Source of the DNA: Streptococcus oralis
GTDB taxonomy: Bacteria; Bacillota; Bacilli; Lactobacillales; Streptococcaceae
Length of the DNA stretch: 12,929 nucleotides
Reading direction: 5' to 3'
Assembly: GCA_937930605.1 (NCBI GenBank)
Contig: CALHBZ010000120.1
Location: 1-12,929, forward strand
Below the pieces are notes generated by a model that saw nothing but the letters and a program-made list of their open reading frames with translations, did no database searches and had not been told where the DNA came from. The position numbers were made by a program, and so were the translations under genes. Below, piece by piece: positions 7,334 to 12,929 of the stretch (position 1 is its first letter; every line of letters starts with the position of its first letter).

Positions 7334-8365
7334 ATGGCATTTATCGAAAAAGGTCAAGAAATAGATATTGAAGCAATCAAGGCTGCGACCCAGTTGTCAC
7401 CTGAAGCCTTGTGTTATAAGGAAGCTCGTGATCGAGAGTTGGCAGACATCATCTCAGGTGAGGACGACCGAATCCTTTTGGTGATGGGGCCTTGCTCTTC
7501 TGACAATGAAGAGGCTGTTTTGGAATATGCTCGTCGTTTAGCAGACTTACAGAAAAAAGTTGCGGATAAAATCTTTATCGTCATGCGTGTTTATACTGCC
7601 AAACCTCGTACCAACGGAGATGGCTATAAGGGTATGATTCATCAGCCAAATGCTAGTGAGGCGCCTAGTCTCATCAATGGTTTGCAGGCAGTTCGTCAGC
7701 TCCATTACCGTGTGATTACCGAAACGGGCTTGACGACAGCTGATGAGATGCTCTATCCGTCAAATCTCGTTTTGGTTGATGATTTGGTCAGCTATCATGC
7801 AGTTGGAGCTCGTTCAGTGGAAGACCAGGAACACCGTTTTGTGGCGTCTGGGATTGATGCTCCAGTTGGGATGAAAAATCCAACATCTGGGAATCTTGGG
7901 GTCATGTTTAATGCCATCTATGCAGCTCAAAACAAGCAAACCTTCCTTTACCATGGTCAAGAAGTGGAAACTTCAGGAAATCCCTTGGCCCACGTTATCC
8001 TTCGTGGTGCCATGAACGAATACGGCAAAAATGAACCCAATTTCTACTATGAAACCCTCTTAAATGCTATCAACCGCTATGAGACCATGGGACTTGAAAA
8101 TCCCTTTATCATTATCGATACCAATCATGACAATTCAGGTAAGCAGTATATGGAACAAATCCGCATTGTTCGCCAATCCTTGCTGAATCGCGACTGGAAT
8201 GAAAAGATTAAAAAGACGGTTCGAGGCTTTATGATCGAATCTTACCTGGCTGATGGTCGTCAAAACCAACCAGAAATCTTTGGTTGTTCCATTACTGACC
8301 CTTGTCTAGGTTGGGAAAATACAGTAGCCTTGGTAGAAGAAATTTATACTACCTTAACAAAATAA
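7334..8365 (+). CDS. aroF: 3-deoxy-7-phosphoheptulonate (DAHP) synthase, class I, copy 2
   Basis: 343 aa, the same reaction as its upstream neighbour and alignable to it without a gap. The catalytic set is intact: GPCSS with Cys54, [63 protein letters not shown] and SITDPCLGW. Its GGAG ribosome site (7324-7327) lies within the last codons of the upstream copy, and the two genes are one base apart, so translation is probably coupled. It differs most from copy 1 in residues 1-45 and in short surface segments (for example IDAPVGM for ADFSTGF). A tandem duplication kept with both active sites intact suggests separate feedback control, not redundancy; that is inference. A hairpin follows before acpS. 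The symbol is by streptococcal convention only. Confidence 0.95.
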   Translation: MAFIEKGQEIDIEAIKAATQLSPEALCYKEARDRELADIISGEDDRILLVMGPCSSDNEEAVLEYARRLADLQKKVADKIFIVMRVYTAKPRTNGDGYKGMIHQPNASEAPSLINGLQAVRQLHYRVITETGLTTADEMLYPSNLVLVDDLVSYHAVGARSVEDQEHRFVASGIDAPVGMKNPTSGNLGVMFNAIYAAQNKQTFLYHGQEVETSGNPLAHVILRGAMNEYGKNEPNFYYETLLNAINRYETMGLENPFIIIDTNHDNSGKQYMEQIRIVRQSLLNRDWNEKIKKTVRGFMIESYLADGRQNQPEIFGCSITDPCLGWENTVALVEEIYTTLTK

Positions 8366-8376
8366 GTGAAAAGGAT

Positions 8377-8403
8377 GGAGTTGGGGGAATCTCAACTCCT
8401 TTT
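8377..8403 (+). terminator. Weak terminator or attenuator hairpin between aroF and acpS
   Basis: A 9-bp stem with one G:U pairs GGAGTTGGG (8377-8385) with CTCAACTCC (8391-8399), loop GGAAT, followed by only four T residues. It lies between the aroF stop and the acpS start, so it probably lowers read-through without ending the transcript. The loop contains the only G-rich Shine-Dalgarno-like bases near acpS. Confidence 0.5.
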
Positions 8404-8409
8404 GTGAGT

Positions 8410-8772
8410 ATGATAGTTGGACATGGAATTGACATCGAAGAATTGTCTTCGGTAGAAGGCGCAGTTACACGACATGAAGGATTTGCCAAGCGCGTGCTGA
8501 CCGCTAAGGAAATGGAGCGCTTTAGCAGTCTCAAAGGGCGCAGGCAAATCGAATATTTGGCAGGCCGCTGGTCGGCTAAGGAGGCTTTTTCCAAGGCTAT
8601 GGGGACAGGTATTGGCAAACTGACCTTTCAGGATTTGGAAGTTTTGAACAATGAACGAGGGGCTCCCTATTTTAGTCAGGCGCCATTTTCAGGAAAGATT
8701 TGGCTGTCGATCAGCCACACAGATCAGTTTGTGACAGCCAGTGTCATTTTGGAGGAAAATCATGAAAGCTAG
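8410..8772 (+). CDS. acpS: Holo-acyl-carrier-protein synthase
   Basis: 120 aa from ATG 8410. It moves the 4'-phosphopantetheine arm of coenzyme A onto a serine of apo-ACP, activating it for fatty-acid synthesis in the cytosol. Family marks: MIVGHGIDI with Asp8, and [11 protein letters not shown] with Glu58, the two conserved magnesium ligands; [11 protein letters not shown]; and [16 protein letters not shown]. The frame is open back into aroF, but the MIVGHGIDI opening is the family's normal N-terminus. A GTG at 8404 would add two residues. No convincing Shine-Dalgarno precedes either start: the last purine-rich run is in the loop of the hairpin at 8377-8399. Translation may be weak or coupled to upstream genes. 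The end overlaps alr by 11 bases, a neighbour order conserved in streptococci. Confidence 0.95.
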   Translation: MIVGHGIDIEELSSVEGAVTRHEGFAKRVLTAKEMERFSSLKGRRQIEYLAGRWSAKEAFSKAMGTGIGKLTFQDLEVLNNERGAPYFSQAPFSGKIWLSISHTDQFVTASVILEENHES

Positions 8773-9865
8773 TCCACATAGACCAACCAAGGCTCTCATT
8801 CATCTGGGAGCTATTCGAAAAAATATCCAACAAATGGGGAGTCATATCCCTAAAGGTACGCTCAAATTTGCAGTAGTTAAGGCCAATGCTTATGGACATG
8901 GGGCGGTAGCTGTTGCCACTGCTATCCAAGATGATGTTGATGGATTTTGCGTTTCCAATATTGATGAAGCTATTGAGTTGCGCAAAGCAGGGATAAACAA
9001 GAAAATCCTCATTTTAGGAGTTTCTGAGCTAGAAGCTGTTTCCCTAGCTAAAGAATATGACATCACCTTGACAGTAGCTGGACTGGAGTGGATTCAAGCA
9101 CTCTTAGCTACTGGTGCTGACCTAGATGGATTGTCGGTTCACCTTAAGATTGACTCAGGAATGGGACGGATTGGTTTTAGAGAGGTCAGTGAAGCTGATC
9201 AAGCTCAGTACTTGCTCAAGCAAGAGGGGGTTCGTGTTGAGGGAATCTTTACTCACTTTGCGACTGCAGATGAAGCATCAGATGACTACTTTAATAAGCA
9301 GTTAGAAGGCTTTAAGATTGTTTTAGCAAGTATGAAGGAGGTACCAGAGCTGGTTCATGCCAGCAACTCGGCAACGACTCTTTGGCATGCAGAGACTATT
9401 TTCAATGCGGTTCGTATAGGAGATGCCATGTATGGTCTCAATCCCAGCGGAGAGGTTTTGGACTTGCCTTATGACCTGACACCAGCCTTGACCTTGCAAT
9501 CTGCCCTTGTTCATGTCAAGACAGTTCCAGCTGGAACCTGCATGGGCTATGGAGCTACCTATCAGGCGGATAGCGAGCAAGTCATCGCGACCGTGCCAAT
9601 CGGCTATGCGGATGGTTGGACACGAGACATGCAGAATTTCTCCGTCTTAGTAGACGGGCAAGCTTGCCCAATCGTCGGTAGGGTTTCGATGGACCAAATC
9701 ACCATTCGATTGCCTAAGGTTTACCCACTTGGAACCAAGGTAACCTTGATTGGCTCCGACGGAGATAAGGAAATCACAGCTACTCAAGTAGCAGTCTACC
9801 GCGGAAGCATTAACTATGAGGTGGTTTGTCTCCTCAGCGATCGCATTCCGAGAGAATATTATTAA
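8762..9865 (+). CDS. alr: Alanine racemase
   Basis: 367 aa from ATG 8762. This PLP enzyme interconverts L- and D-alanine, supplying D-Ala for peptidoglycan stems and for D-alanylation of teichoic acids. The PLP lysine is Lys40 in [11 protein letters not shown]. The second catalytic base is Tyr263 in [10 protein letters not shown]. Also visible are [41 protein letters not shown] and [11 protein letters not shown], in the normal order of the TIM-barrel and C-terminal beta domains. The frame extends seven codons further upstream, but GGAGG at 8751-8755 sits six bases before ATG 8762, and that start gives the family's usual length. The gene overlaps acpS by 11 bases, so the two are translationally coupled. 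recG follows after 18 bases. Confidence 0.97.
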   Translation: MKASPHRPTKALIHLGAIRKNIQQMGSHIPKGTLKFAVVKANAYGHGAVAVATAIQDDVDGFCVSNIDEAIELRKAGINKKILILGVSELEAVSLAKEYDITLTVAGLEWIQALLATGADLDGLSVHLKIDSGMGRIGFREVSEADQAQYLLKQEGVRVEGIFTHFATADEASDDYFNKQLEGFKIVLASMKEVPELVHASNSATTLWHAETIFNAVRIGDAMYGLNPSGEVLDLPYDLTPALTLQSALVHVKTVPAGTCMGYGATYQADSEQVIATVPIGYADGWTRDMQNFSVLVDGQACPIVGRVSMDQITIRLPKVYPLGTKVTLIGSDGDKEITATQVAVYRGSINYEVVCLLSDRIPREYY

Positions 9866-9883
9866 AAAAGAAAGGAGTGGAGC

Positions 9884-11899
9884 ATGAATCTACATCAACC
9901 CTTGCATGTCTTGCCTGGTGTGGGACCAAAGTCAGCCGAGAAATACGCCAAACTAGGAATTGAAAACTTGCAAGACCTCTTGCTCTACTTTCCTTTCCGT
10001 TACGAAGACTTCAAGACCAAGCAGGTGCTGGAACTGGAAGACGGTGAAAAGGCGGTTCTTTCTGGTCAAGTCGTGACTCCTGCCAGTGTCCAGTATTATG
10101 GTTTCAAGCGCAATCGCCTGCGCTTTAGCCTCAAGCAGGGAGAAGTTGTTTTTGCGGTGAATTTCTTTAACCAGCCTTATCTAGCTGATAAGATAGAATT
10201 GGGAGCAACCCTTGCTGTCTTTGGAAAATGGGACCGTGCTAAGGCTAGTTTGACTGGGATGAAAGTTTTAGCTCAGGTGGAGGATGACCTCCAGCCCGTC
10301 TATCGTCTGGCTCAAGGAATCAGTCAGGCTAGTTTGGTCAAGGTCATTAAGACAGCCTTTGATCAGGGACTGGACCTCTTGATAGAGGAAAATCTTCCCC
10401 AGTCTTTGTTGGACAAATACAAACTCATGTCCCGTTGTCAGGCAGTCCGAGCTATGCATTTTCCAAAGGATTTGGCAGAATACAAGCAGGCCCTTCGCCG
10501 GATCAAGTTTGAGGAACTCTTTTATTTTCAAATGCAATTGCAGACTCTTAAGTCTGAAAATAGAGTTCAGGGCAGCGGTTTGGTTCTGAATTGGTCTCAG
10601 GAAAAGGTGACAGCTGCTAAAGAAAATCTTCCTTTTGTCCTGACCCCAGCTCAGGAAAAGAGTTTGCAGGAAATTTTGGCCGACATGAAATCCGATTACC
10701 ACATGAATCGTCTCCTGCAAGGAGATGTGGGAAGCGGAAAAACAGTAGTAGCTGGCTTGGCTATGTTTGCGGCAGTGACGGCTGGGCACCAGTCTGCTCT
10801 CATGGTACCGACAGAAATCCTAGCAGAGCAACACTTTGAAAGTCTACAGAGTCTCTTTCCAGACTTGAAACTCGCTCTCTTGACAGGATCCTTGAAAGCT
10901 GCAGAAAAAAGAGAAGTCTTGGAGACCATAGCAAAGGGTGAGGCCGACTTTATCATCGGAACCCATGCTCTGATTCAGGATGGGGTGGATTATGCTCGTC
11001 TTGGTTTGATTATCATTGATGAGCAGCACCGTTTTGGTGTGGGGCAAAGGCGTATTTTACGGGAAAAAGGGGACAACCCAGATGTCCTCATGATGACGGC
11101 GACTCCCATTCCACGAACCTTGGCCATCACAGCCTTTGGGGATATGGATGTTTCCATTATCGACCAGATGCCTGCGGGTCGGAAACCCATTGTAACGCGT
11201 TGGATCAAGCATGAGCAATTACCTCAGGTGCTGACTTGGTTAGAGGGGGAAATCCAAAAAGATTCTCAAGCCTATGTCATCTCTCCCTTGATTGAAGAAT
11301 CAGAAGCTCTGGATCTGAAAAATGCCATTGCCTTATCAGAGGAGTTGACAGCTCATTTTGTAGGCAAGGCAGAAGTGGCTCTCCTACATGGTAAGATGAA
11401 GAGTGACGATAAAGACCAGATCATGCAGGATTTCAAAGAGCGGAAAACAGATATTCTAGTATCTACAACCGTTATCGAGGTTGGGGTTAATGTTCCTAGT
11501 GCGACCGTCATGATCATCATGGATGCCGATCGGTTCGGTCTCAGCCAGCTTCACCAGCTCAGAGGTCGTGTCGGTCGGGGAGACAAGCAGTCCTATGCTG
11601 TTCTCGTCGCCAATCCTAAGACCGAGTCAGGGAAAGACCGCATGCGCATCATGACAGAAACCACCAATGGATTTGTCCTTGCTGAGGAAGATTTGAAAAT
11701 GCGCGGTTCGGGTGAGATTTTTGGAACTAGACAGTCAGGTCTTCCAGAGTTCCAAGTGGCTGATATCATTGAAGATTTTCCGATTTTAGAAGAAGCCAGA
11801 AAGGTTGCCAGCTACATCAGTTCGATAGAAGCTTGGCAAGAGGATCCAGAATGGCGCATGATTGCTCTCCATCTAGAAAAGAGAGAACATCTGGATTAA
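9884..11899 (+). CDS. recG: ATP-dependent DNA helicase RecG
   Basis: 671 aa, the usual size. RecG remodels branched DNA: it reverses stalled forks and unwinds Holliday junctions and D- and R-loops. It opens with HVLPGVGPKSAEKYAKLGI, the helix-hairpin-helix-like start, followed by the OB-fold wedge (about 60-150; GQVVTPASVQYYG). The helicase core shows Walker A GDVGSGKT (280-287), the DEQH Walker B box (379-382) in IIIDEQHRFGVGQRR, MMTATPIPRTLA, STTVIEVGVNVPSATVMIIMDA, QLHQLRGRVGRG, and LKMRGSGEIFGTRQSG, the RecG TRG motif region. AAAGGAGTGGAG precedes ATG 9884. It closes the housekeeping run; only a weak hairpin (11916-11933) follows. It is known as mmsA in pneumococcus. Confidence 0.97.
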   Translation: MNLHQPLHVLPGVGPKSAEKYAKLGIENLQDLLLYFPFRYEDFKTKQVLELEDGEKAVLSGQVVTPASVQYYGFKRNRLRFSLKQGEVVFAVNFFNQPYLADKIELGATLAVFGKWDRAKASLTGMKVLAQVEDDLQPVYRLAQGISQASLVKVIKTAFDQGLDLLIEENLPQSLLDKYKLMSRCQAVRAMHFPKDLAEYKQALRRIKFEELFYFQMQLQTLKSENRVQGSGLVLNWSQEKVTAAKENLPFVLTPAQEKSLQEILADMKSDYHMNRLLQGDVGSGKTVVAGLAMFAAVTAGHQSALMVPTEILAEQHFESLQSLFPDLKLALLTGSLKAAEKREVLETIAKGEADFIIGTHALIQDGVDYARLGLIIIDEQHRFGVGQRRILREKGDNPDVLMMTATPIPRTLAITAFGDMDVSIIDQMPAGRKPIVTRWIKHEQLPQVLTWLEGEIQKDSQAYVISPLIEESEALDLKNAIALSEELTAHFVGKAEVALLHGKMKSDDKDQIMQDFKERKTDILVSTTVIEVGVNVPSATVMIIMDADRFGLSQLHQLRGRVGRGDKQSYAVLVANPKTESGKDRMRIMTETTNGFVLAEEDLKMRGSGEIFGTRQSGLPEFQVADIIEDFPILEEARKVASYISSIEAWQEDPEWRMIALHLEKREHLD

Positions 11900-11915
11900 G
11901 CCTTATCTAAGAAAT

Positions 11916-11937
11916 CTATAAGCTAGCTTTTAGTTTT
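11916..11937 (+). terminator. Weak possible terminator after recG
   Basis: CTATAAG (11916-11922) can pair with CTTTTAG (11927-11933) around CTAG with one T/T mismatch; the core is the palindrome AAGCTAGCTT. A run of four T residues follows. It is too short and AT-rich to be sure, so read-through into the small ORF is possible. Confidence 0.3.
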
Positions 11938-11943
11938 AGGTCT

Positions 11944-11949
11944 TATACT
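11944..11949 (+). promoter_or_regulatory. Possible -10 for the 23-codon ORF
   Basis: TATACT matches 5 of 6 of the -10 consensus and lies 31 bases before the ATG at 11981. No good -35 and no TGn extension are present, so this is tentative. Confidence 0.35.
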
Positions 11950-11980
11950 ATAGTCATCAAAAAGAAACGAGGACTCTCAT

Positions 11981-12052
11981 ATGACGATTAAAGTGACCTA
12001 CCAAAAGAAATTCCAAACTGTCAAACAAGAGAAAGGAGTTAGCACTTATTGA
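11981..12052 (+). CDS. Possible 23-aa basic peptide gene (small ORF)
   Basis: The ORF runs ATG 11981 to TGA 12050-12052. GAGG at 11969-11972 lies eight bases before the ATG, an ideal spacing. The peptide starts MTIKVTYQKK and ends EKGVSTY. It has five lysines, one glutamate and no hydrophobic run, so it is neither a membrane peptide nor a short hydrophobic pheromone. The stop is five bases before a strong terminator hairpin, and a possible -10 lies upstream, so ribosome site, ORF and terminator form one compact unit of about 120 bases. I do not recognise the peptide. It may be a real small protein, the surviving start of a longer lost gene, or the coding look of a small RNA. It lies between recG and the BOX element. 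Confidence 0.45.
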   Translation: MTIKVTYQKKFQTVKQEKGVSTY

Positions 12053-12057
12053 TACAC

Positions 12058-12085
12058 AAAGAGCGGAAACGCTCTTTTTATTTTT
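12058..12085 (+). terminator. Rho-independent terminator after the 23-codon ORF
   Basis: An 8-bp perfect stem pairs AAAGAGCG (12058-12065) with CGCTCTTT (12070-12077) around a GAAA (GNRA) tetraloop. T residues continue to 12085, broken by one A. Confidence 0.93.
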
Positions 12086-12142
12086 AAAACTACTTTCAGA
12101 CGATAGGTTTGAGGGAGGAGAATCTAAAATCACTATCTATTT

Positions 12143-12247
12143 ATACTCAATGAAAATCAAAGAGCAAACTAGGAAGCTAGCCGCAGGCTGTACTTGAGTA
12201 CGGCAAGGCGAAGCTGACGTGGTTTGAATTTGATTTTTGAAGAGTAT
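12143..12247 (+). repeat. BOX element (boxA plus boxC type)
   Basis: The left end ATACTCAATGAAAATCAAAG with AGCAAACTAGGAAGCTAGCC is the boxA signature. The right part ACGGCAAGGCGAAGCTGACG and TGGTTTGAA, ending in GAAGAGTAT, is boxC. The outer bases ATACTC and GAGTAT are inverted, as are ATCAAA (left) and TTTGAT (right), so the RNA can fold into one long stem. At about 105 bp there is room for boxA and boxC but no boxB. BOX elements are non-coding, mobilisable repeats of the pneumococcus/mitis group, thought to move with help from IS transposases. This one lies 43 bases upstream of the -10 region of the esterase gene. Confidence 0.9.
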
Positions 12248-12259
12248 TACCCTTCTTTC

Positions 12260-12294
12260 TTGCATTGCTTTCCCAGATATGCTACAGTTATGAT
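12260..12294 (+). promoter_or_regulatory. Promoter for the acetyl xylan esterase gene
   Basis: TTGCAT (12260-12265), 17 bases, TACAGT (12283-12288) with TGC directly before it. An alternative is TTGCTT (12265-12270), 18 bases, TATGAT (12289-12294). Both would start transcription within the cre-like site or just beside it. Confidence 0.65.
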
Positions 12295-12304
12295 AGCGAT
12301 TACA
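12291..12304 (+). promoter_or_regulatory. Catabolite-responsive element (cre) for CcpA
   Basis: TGATAGCGATTACA fits the cre consensus TGWAANCGNTNWCA at all defined positions except the fourth. It overlaps or directly follows the -10, the classic place for CcpA repression, and stands 18 bases before the ATG of a carbohydrate esterase, a typical CcpA target. Binding is inferred from the motif. Confidence 0.7.
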
Positions 12305-12322
12305 AAACAAAAGGAGCATACT

Positions 12323-12929
12323 ATGAAAAATCCAGCTTTACTAGAAGAAATCAAGACTTATAAAGGAAGGGATGAGGTCCCAGAAGACTTTGATGCTTTC
12401 TGGGATGAAGAGGTCAAAAAAGTTTCCTCTCTTTCTGCCTATCAGTTGGAGGAACGTGATTTTCACATTCCAAACGTCAAGTGCTATGAGCTAACCTTTG
12501 AGGGAAGGAATGAAGGCAAGGTCTATGCACGCATCGTCCTTCCAAAGACTGAGGAGAAGGTTCCGCTAATCTTCCATTTCCATGGATACATGGGACGTGG
12601 CTGGGATTGGGCTGACATGCTGTCCTATACTGTGGCTGGTTACGGTGTTGTTTCTATGGATGTTCGAGGCCAGTCGGGCTATTCACAAGATGGTTTGCGC
12701 TCTCCTTTGGGAAATACGGTCAAGGGCCACATTATCCGTGGTGCTGTTGAAGGTCGAGACCAGCTCTTTTATAAGGATGTCTATCTAGATATTTACCAGT
12801 TGGTTGAAATTGTGGCTAGTCTGCCTCAGGTGGATGAGAAGCGATTTTCTAGCTATGGTGCCTCACAAGGAGGGGCTTTAGCCCTGGTTGCAGCAGCGCT
12901 CAATCCTCGGATTCAGCGAATAGTTGCCA
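12323..12929 (+). CDS. axe1: Acetyl xylan esterase / cephalosporin-C deacetylase, partial
   Basis: 202 codons are visible before the window ends, out of about 320-326 in the family. It is a cytosolic carbohydrate esterase family 7 serine hydrolase that removes acetyl groups from xylo-oligosaccharides and other acetylated sugars and can also deacetylate cephalosporin C. Visible marks: MKNPALLEEIKTY and PEDFDAFWDEE at the start, LIFHFHGYMGRGWDW with the oxyanion tyrosine (Tyr89), SMDVRGQSGYSQD, KGHIIRGA with the following DQLFYKDVYLD, and the nucleophile Ser181 in YGASQGGALAL. The catalytic Asp and His lie beyond the edge. AAGGAG at 12311-12316 precedes ATG 12323. There is no signal peptide, so it acts on imported sugars. 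A promoter, cre site and BOX element lie directly upstream. Confidence 0.93.
   Translation, partial: MKNPALLEEIKTYKGRDEVPEDFDAFWDEEVKKVSSLSAYQLEERDFHIPNVKCYELTFEGRNEGKVYARIVLPKTEEKVPLIFHFHGYMGRGWDWADMLSYTVAGYGVVSMDVRGQSGYSQDGLRSPLGNTVKGHIIRGAVEGRDQLFYKDVYLDIYQLVEIVASLPQVDEKRFSSYGASQGGALALVAAALNPRIQRIVA

Noticed and set aside
8375..8407. 10-codon leader peptide ORF before acpS
   Set aside because: AAGG abuts the ATG, leaving no proper ribosome-site spacing, and the codons show no run of amino acids suggesting attenuation.
10268..10789. 173-codon minus-strand ORF inside recG
   Set aside because: It lies wholly within a conserved gene on the other strand, has no recognisable domain, and is a shadow of recG codon use.
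12137..12319. 60-codon minus-strand ORF
   Set aside because: It runs across the BOX repeat, which is non-coding, and through the esterase promoter; no ribosome site.

Overview
The window reads as low-GC Firmicute DNA from a mitis-group Streptococcus (close to S. mitis, S. oralis or S. pneumoniae). The evidence is a BOX-type repeat, purine-rich Shine-Dalgarno sites, many extended -10 (TGn) promoters, and the gene order secA, two tandem DAHP synthases, acpS, alr, recG, acetyl xylan esterase, which I know from pneumococcus. All genes lie on the + strand. The species call is from memory of the families, not from a search.

Layout. (1) Positions 1-104 hold the last codons of der (EngA GTPase), followed by a strong terminator. 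(2) Positions 200-2740 are an accessory block. It holds a secreted, membrane-anchored TPM-domain protein behind what looks like a full WalR (VicR/YycF) operator, then a LemA-family protein with its own candidate promoter and terminator, then a two-gene unit of small unrecognised membrane proteins with its own promoter and terminator. (3) Positions 2791-3598 carry a stand-alone DNA alkylation repair gene (AlkC/AlkD HEAT-like). (4) Positions 3635-11899 are a long housekeeping run: secA (preprotein translocase ATPase), two class I DAHP synthase paralogues (entry to the shikimate pathway), acpS (acyl-carrier-protein activation), alr (D-alanine for peptidoglycan and teichoic acids) and recG (branched-DNA helicase). 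Gaps are short or overlapping except for two leader regions, before the first DAHP synthase and before acpS, each able to fold into a hairpin. (5) Positions 11900-12322, the longest stretch without a large gene, hold a 23-codon ORF with a good Shine-Dalgarno and its own GNRA-loop terminator, a 105-bp BOX element, and a promoter with a near-perfect CcpA cre site. (6) From 12323 runs the first 202 codons of an acetyl xylan esterase / cephalosporin-C deacetylase, cut by the window edge.

How the genes fit together. The core run combines protein export, aromatic precursor synthesis, fatty-acid carrier activation, cell-wall D-alanine and DNA repair, the usual growth-linked grouping in streptococci. 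The accessory block before it is cell-envelope flavoured: a TPM and a LemA protein side by side, with a cell-wall-stress operator upstream. The last gene looks carbon-catabolite controlled. I found no tRNA, rRNA, CRISPR array or insertion-sequence transposase. The less ordinary points are the WalR operator with phased half-sites, the 23-codon unit, the cre site, and the G:U-rich hairpin before the DAHP synthases.
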